Source: Acidicapsa dinghuensis
GTDB lineage: Bacteria > Acidobacteriota > Terriglobia > Terriglobales > Acidobacteriaceae
DNA length: 64,000 bases
Direction of reading: 5' to 3'
Assembly: GCF_025685685.1 (NCBI RefSeq)
Contig: NZ_JAGSYH010000009.1
Coordinates: 170,003 to 234,002, forward strand
Shown here one piece after another: positions 61,078-64,000 of the stretch; within the stretch, counting starts at the first letter, position 1; each line of letters begins with the position of its first letter. Under the pieces are notes generated by a model. That model had not been told where the DNA came from. It did no database searches and saw only the letters and a list, made by a program, of their open reading frames with translations. Both the position numbers and the translations under genes were made by a program.

Positions 61078-61206
61078 GCTGGTGTTGACCTGACCGTCTG
61101 CTGGTAGACACTGCATTCCCAAGGAAATCCGCGAGCTATCTCTGCGACCACGCGTACCAAACCACCGACGAGTGATTGCAATGATCAACCTAACGGCGTT
61201 TATAAG
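61078..61206 (+). repeat. dispersed intergenic repeat, copy D
   Basis: Runs GCTGGTGTTGACCTGACCG to GATTGCAATGATCAACCTAAC and GCGTTTATAAG. With copy E (inverted) it flanks the VanZ-like gene. Confidence 0.75.
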
Positions 61207-61216
61207 GACTGAAGAG

Positions 61217-61684
61217 CTATCCCAGGCGGGGTTGCGCCCGCCGCTTGAACATTACAAACACTCCGTAGCCGACAATGACGCCGAATGCGTTTAGGATCAC
61301 GTCGTCAACGTCGAAGATGCCGACACGGAAAACAACCTCCATCACCTCGCAGGTTAGCCCGGTGACAACTCCGAGGACGAGTGCCCTCTGCCATGAGATA
61401 GATCGAAAAACAAATGGAGCGAGAAGTCCTATCGGCATAAACGGGATGATGTTCCCGATCAAGTTCACCATGTCTATAAAGTGATTCCCGTGGCCAATAA
61501 GTTGAGGAACAATGGTCTTGAACGGGACGAAGTTGCCAGGACCTGTGTGAGGACCGGCAAACCTGAACCTCAGGTGTCCTATACGAACGATAGGTATGGC
61601 CTTGAAGACCACGAACTTGATCAGAATTGCGCTATATGCGATGAGAGCACACGCCGCCAGCCAACGCGTTCGTTTCGCCTTCAT
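61217..61684 (-). CDS. VanZ-family membrane protein
   Basis: 155 residues from the Met at 61684. Four membrane segments: WLAACALIAYSAILIKFVVF, then after the loop VNLIGNIIPFMPIGLLAPFVF, ALVLGVVTGLTCEVMEVVF and ILNAFGVIVGYGVFVMF. The conserved residues N-x-x-GN-x-x-PF-x-P-G and E (in CEVMEV) and the DxxD-type segment DVDDVILN are all present, as in VanZ-like proteins. Family members include the teicoplanin-resistance VanZ, but most have no known function. It lies between inverted copies D and E of the dispersed repeat. Confidence 0.9.
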   Translation of the reverse strand: MKAKRTRWLAACALIAYSAILIKFVVFKAIPIVRIGHLRFRFAGPHTGPGNFVPFKTIVPQLIGHGNHFIDMVNLIGNIIPFMPIGLLAPFVFRSISWQRALVLGVVTGLTCEVMEVVFRVGIFDVDDVILNAFGVIVGYGVFVMFKRRAQPRLG

Positions 61685-61696
61685 GCCACCCCTCAA

Positions 61697-62228
61697 CAGA
61701 CGCTAGGATTTCTCAGAGTGAGCTACACATCATAGTTTCACAGTCTGCGTGAAGCGTCAGTTCTGTCCCCTGAAACGGGCTCGCCGCATGATCGTGGTCA
61801 CTGCTTCGCAGCTTTGTAAGCCAAGCCGCAGAGATCGCTGGCAGTATTCCTTGCGAATGGAGTGGCCACCGGCAAGCGGCCAGGTCAACATTAGCTGCCC
61901 CTTGAGAATCTACCCGGCTCGGTGAGTGACTCGGCGATAATGCAATCATTGAATCCACGTTAAGGCGGCTGCCTCGGCTCATGGCGGAATGGATACGCAT
62001 CTTCCAGGCCGCGCTCCCGCTTTCCTATACACTCGCTGACAAGTCCACCGATAGACCTAAAGAGGCGTTGGTGTGGGATGAGTCCGAAGGCGTCTAGTAA
62101 ACGGGAGAGCGTTTCCGGTAGCGGTGCCAATACCCGATACCTATCTCAAATCTCTAACTTTGAGCAAGGTTATGTCACCTGAAGTGGTTACCACCAGCCG
62201 GCGGGAAATTGCGATCGATTCCGTAGGC
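61697..62228. other. gene-free region with repeat copy E
   Basis: 532 bases. Copy E of the dispersed repeat fills 61762-61940. The remainder up to the secreted zincin gene shows no supported gene, terminator or RNA element. Confidence 0.5.
61762..61940 (-). repeat. dispersed intergenic repeat, copy E (long form, inverted)
   Basis: On the minus strand it reads TCGCCGAGTCACTCACCGAG, ...AGCTAATGTTGACCTGGCCG, to GATCATGCGGCGAGC and CCCGTTTCAGGGGACAG. The first 40 bases match copy B, and the last 15 match copy A. Confidence 0.72.
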
Positions 62229-62957
62229 TCATTTTCCAGGCTCGTATAAAGCTTGCAGGAACGATGGCGGTGGGACTTCAGCATTGACGCCCGCAATCAT
62301 ATGAGCCTGAAACCAGGTATATTCCGGGCTTCCCGCCAGTTTTTCGTAGTTGTGGTTGAAGTACGCTTCTGGGTCCTGTCCGGATGGAACAGGATTCGGA
62401 CTGCCAGCAAGAATGTGATCAAACCCTGAGGCCAGGCTCTCCATGAGTTGTGGATTCACTTCGCGCCAATAAGCCGCGGCAATCCGATTTGCATCGTATT
62501 CAACCCTATAATGGCTTCGTCCCACATTTGCATTTACGCAAGTCTGCCACCAGTGTCCCATCTCATGAATAAAAACCCAGCTGTGAGTGCCCCGTTCAAA
62601 AATTACCTGTGCAGCCTCGTCTGAAGCATTTGGCCCCGCAAGGCTCATAAACAGGGTCTTTTCTTGATGCTTGAACTGGGACCATAGAGGGGTTCGCAAG
62701 GTATTCGTTTCGGGGTCGTAATTTCCGAAAGACGCAATATCGGTAAGGACAATTGTCGGCGGCTGAATCCTGCACTTAATCCCTGATTTCTCTGCCTTTG
62801 TCACGAAAGCGTCTCTCAATTCCGTCAAACGGTCGGGTATTGTTTGATTCGGTTGATCATGGGTAGGAGCCGGAGACTGTGACCACGCAGTCACGTGCCC
62901 AAGAAGGATGAGAACAGACAACCACATGATCGCCCTCCGGCTGTCGAGAATCTTCAT
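62229..62957 (-). CDS. secreted protein with zincin motif HEMGH
   Basis: 242 residues from the ATG at 62957 (GGTGAAGAG upstream), which gives a signal peptide IMWLSVLILLGHVTAWS. The HEMGH motif (131-135) lies in HSWVFIHEMGHWWQ, and E153/D155 in YRVEYDANRIAAAYW could give the third ligand. Two Cys residues (C62, C140) could form a disulphide. No family recognised. A periplasmic or secreted metallopeptidase is inferred. Confidence 0.68.
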   Translation of the reverse strand: MKILDSRRAIMWLSVLILLGHVTAWSQSPAPTHDQPNQTIPDRLTELRDAFVTKAEKSGIKCRIQPPTIVLTDIASFGNYDPETNTLRTPLWSQFKHQEKTLFMSLAGPNASDEAAQVIFERGTHSWVFIHEMGHWWQTCVNANVGRSHYRVEYDANRIAAAYWREVNPQLMESLASGFDHILAGSPNPVPSGQDPEAYFNHNYEKLAGSPEYTWFQAHMIAGVNAEVPPPSFLQALYEPGK

Positions 62958-63126
62958 CTCTTCACCTATTATTTGCTTGTCGTTCTCACGCACAGCCGAC
63001 GTACCAGGACTGAAGGAAGAGCAAAAGACGGCTACTTGGCGATGTACGTGAACCTTCCACCAATTGTCGGCACATGCTGGACACAGCAAACAGTCGCTGG
63101 GCATCCCTTCCCGGACGAAGCATGAA

Positions 63127-63621
63127 TCAGAACTTCGGGACCAGTTGCTTTGTGCCGAAATCGGCCAGCTTTTCTTTAGGCACCGTGGGAAGCTTTTTAT
63201 CCAGCGTCATAGTCAGCACCATGACGGCTTTTCCTTTGAGGATGGAAAGCTTCTCTGATTTGTAATTGCCTGAGTTGTTATCCAAGCCGAAGACCGCTTT
63301 GTCTCCTACGCCGGTCACGAGGCTCTCACCGGGTTGGAGGTTTTGCCCAAGCCCGTACATCTGCACATTCACATCGGGCGCGTAATAGATGCTGATCTCG
63401 ATATGTTTTGGCGTCTGCGTCGCGTAGTCGCAGGTGCCCGCAGTCGTTCCCATAGCCGAATTGACAGTGAACGTCACCGGCGCGCCAAACCAGGCGCTGG
63501 CGGCAGCGTTGACCGCGGCGGCATCGATCTTTTTGCACGCGTCGATTCTTGCTTGCGCACCGGCGGTGAGGCATCCAGCCAACATTGCAGCACCCAGCAG
63601 TTGCATAGAGCGAATGAGCAT
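63127..63621 (-). CDS. small secreted or lipid-anchored protein
   Basis: 164 residues. The N terminus has a signal-like segment MLIRSMQLLGAAMLAGCLTAGAQA; LAGC fits a lipobox, so lipoprotein processing at C17 is possible, and cleavage after AQA is the alternative. The mature part has two Cys (CKKIDAA and GTCDYATQ), pairing like DUF3558-type proteins, and SIYYAPDVNVQMYG. It lies upstream of the HEMGH gene (170-base gap) on the same strand. Function unknown. Confidence 0.7.
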   Translation of the reverse strand: MLIRSMQLLGAAMLAGCLTAGAQARIDACKKIDAAAVNAAASAWFGAPVTFTVNSAMGTTAGTCDYATQTPKHIEISIYYAPDVNVQMYGLGQNLQPGESLVTGVGDKAVFGLDNNSGNYKSEKLSILKGKAVMVLTMTLDKKLPTVPKEKLADFGTKQLVPKF

Positions 63622-63917
63622 TCAATTCTCCTGAACGAGTTTGAAGTTTCTAAGCAAGCCTGGCATGCGCTATCGAAGACTCGATAAACCTGCCTGCAGC
63701 CGGTAGCGATGCTATCTTCGTACATCCCCCAGGAGCAAGCGGAAAACGGAGGGAGCCGCGCGTCCGGTCGCTCCCCGTCGCCGCTCAACGCCGGCGATCC
63801 GAACACCTACTTCATCGACGGAGACAAAGGCTTTATCGATTATCCGTTCCTTCCAAATAACGCGAATATCGATAAATGGGATGAGCAGGTCCTCCGCAGG
63901 AGGAGCAGACTGTTCCC

Positions 63918-64000
63918 ATGAAGAAGCCTACGCAACACCTCATCGCAGAAGTACCCCGTAAGCGTGGCCAGGTAGAGCTGACGATCGGCATCGACCTTGG
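63918..64000 (+). mobile_element. IS110-family transposase, N-terminal fragment at window edge
   Basis: From the ATG at 63918 the frame reads KKPTQHLIAEVPRKRG then QVELTIGIDLG, open to the window end. The GIDLG segment with its first catalytic Asp is the start of the DEDD RuvC-like domain of IS110 transposases. Further sequence is outside the window. IS110 elements carry a bridge RNA in non-coding DNA beside the gene; in the IS110 subgroup it lies upstream, so part of 63650-63917 could encode one. Confidence 0.72.

Noticed and set aside
61078..61206. Repeat copies read as integron attC sites
   Set aside because: Only copy D contains a GTTRRRY-like core; the other copies lack paired core sites, the genes between them face different ways, and there is no integrase.
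63709..63921. 70-codon frame before the IS110-type gene
   Set aside because: No ribosome binding site or family pattern, and it overlaps the transposase start; it is more likely non-coding DNA of the element or its flank.
1..64000. CRISPR arrays, tRNA or rRNA genes
   Set aside because: No regularly spaced direct repeats with unique spacers and no cloverleaf or rRNA-like stretch was found by reading; a covariance-model search would be more sensitive.

Overview
The window looks like chromosome of an acidobacterium of the Terriglobia/Acidobacteriaceae type. The main reason is five intact, very large FtsX/MacB-type orphan permeases of the kind called ADOP (acidobacterial duplicated orphan permease) plus two PadR-type regulators of the sort found beside them. 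High GC, C-rich codon endings, an LpxC gene (outer membrane) and several secreted Tat substrates agree with this. No rRNA, tRNA or CRISPR was seen. All assignments rest on reading the sequence and motif recognition, with no database search.

Region 1, about 0.3-28 kb, is mostly chromosomal housekeeping and envelope genes. It holds a double-lipoyl E2 acyltransferase with the octanoyltransferase LipB beside it, a hotdog thioesterase, and an ADOP permease divergent from a serine beta-lactamase-fold protein with a tandem operator between them. An operon follows of membrane protein, ECF sigma and zinc-type anti-sigma. Then come a PadR regulator with three tandem ADOP genes, a DUF3857/transglutaminase/TPR protein, a Tat-exported beta-propeller protein, a small operon with a membrane protein, an erythromycin-esterase-like protein, and lpxC.

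Region 2, about 28-40.3 kb, carries an M20 peptidase, a GH32 fructan hydrolase, a DUF2089-type small HTH protein with a striking 14-bp inverted repeat in front, small hypotheticals, a nonsense-disrupted gene, purEK with a strong terminator, and three to four minus-strand genes of phage-like flavour. It ends with a roughly 1.1-kb gene-free stretch in front of dnaN that is rich in DnaA-box-like words. Sampled base counts show C-excess on the plus strand left of dnaN, and near balance or G-excess to its right, so the dnaN upstream region is a candidate replication origin.

Region 3, about 40.3-64 kb, is accessory and regulator rich. It has two orphan putative zinc peptidases and a GHKL-ATPase/zincin fusion. 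Three ECF sigma factors carry SnoaL-like C-terminal extensions. Two are of the ECF41 type, each beside a typical partner gene (AhpD-like, or an NmrA/epimerase-like protein) preceded by a match to the ECF41 promoter. Also present are a flavin monooxygenase, a MocR regulator, a LysR/SDR/cupin cluster, another PadR-ADOP pair, the remnant of a further ADOP gene, a VanZ-like protein, and the first codons of an IS110-type transposase at the right edge. Five copies of a previously unlabelled ~130-bp intergenic repeat are scattered through 52-62 kb in both orientations.
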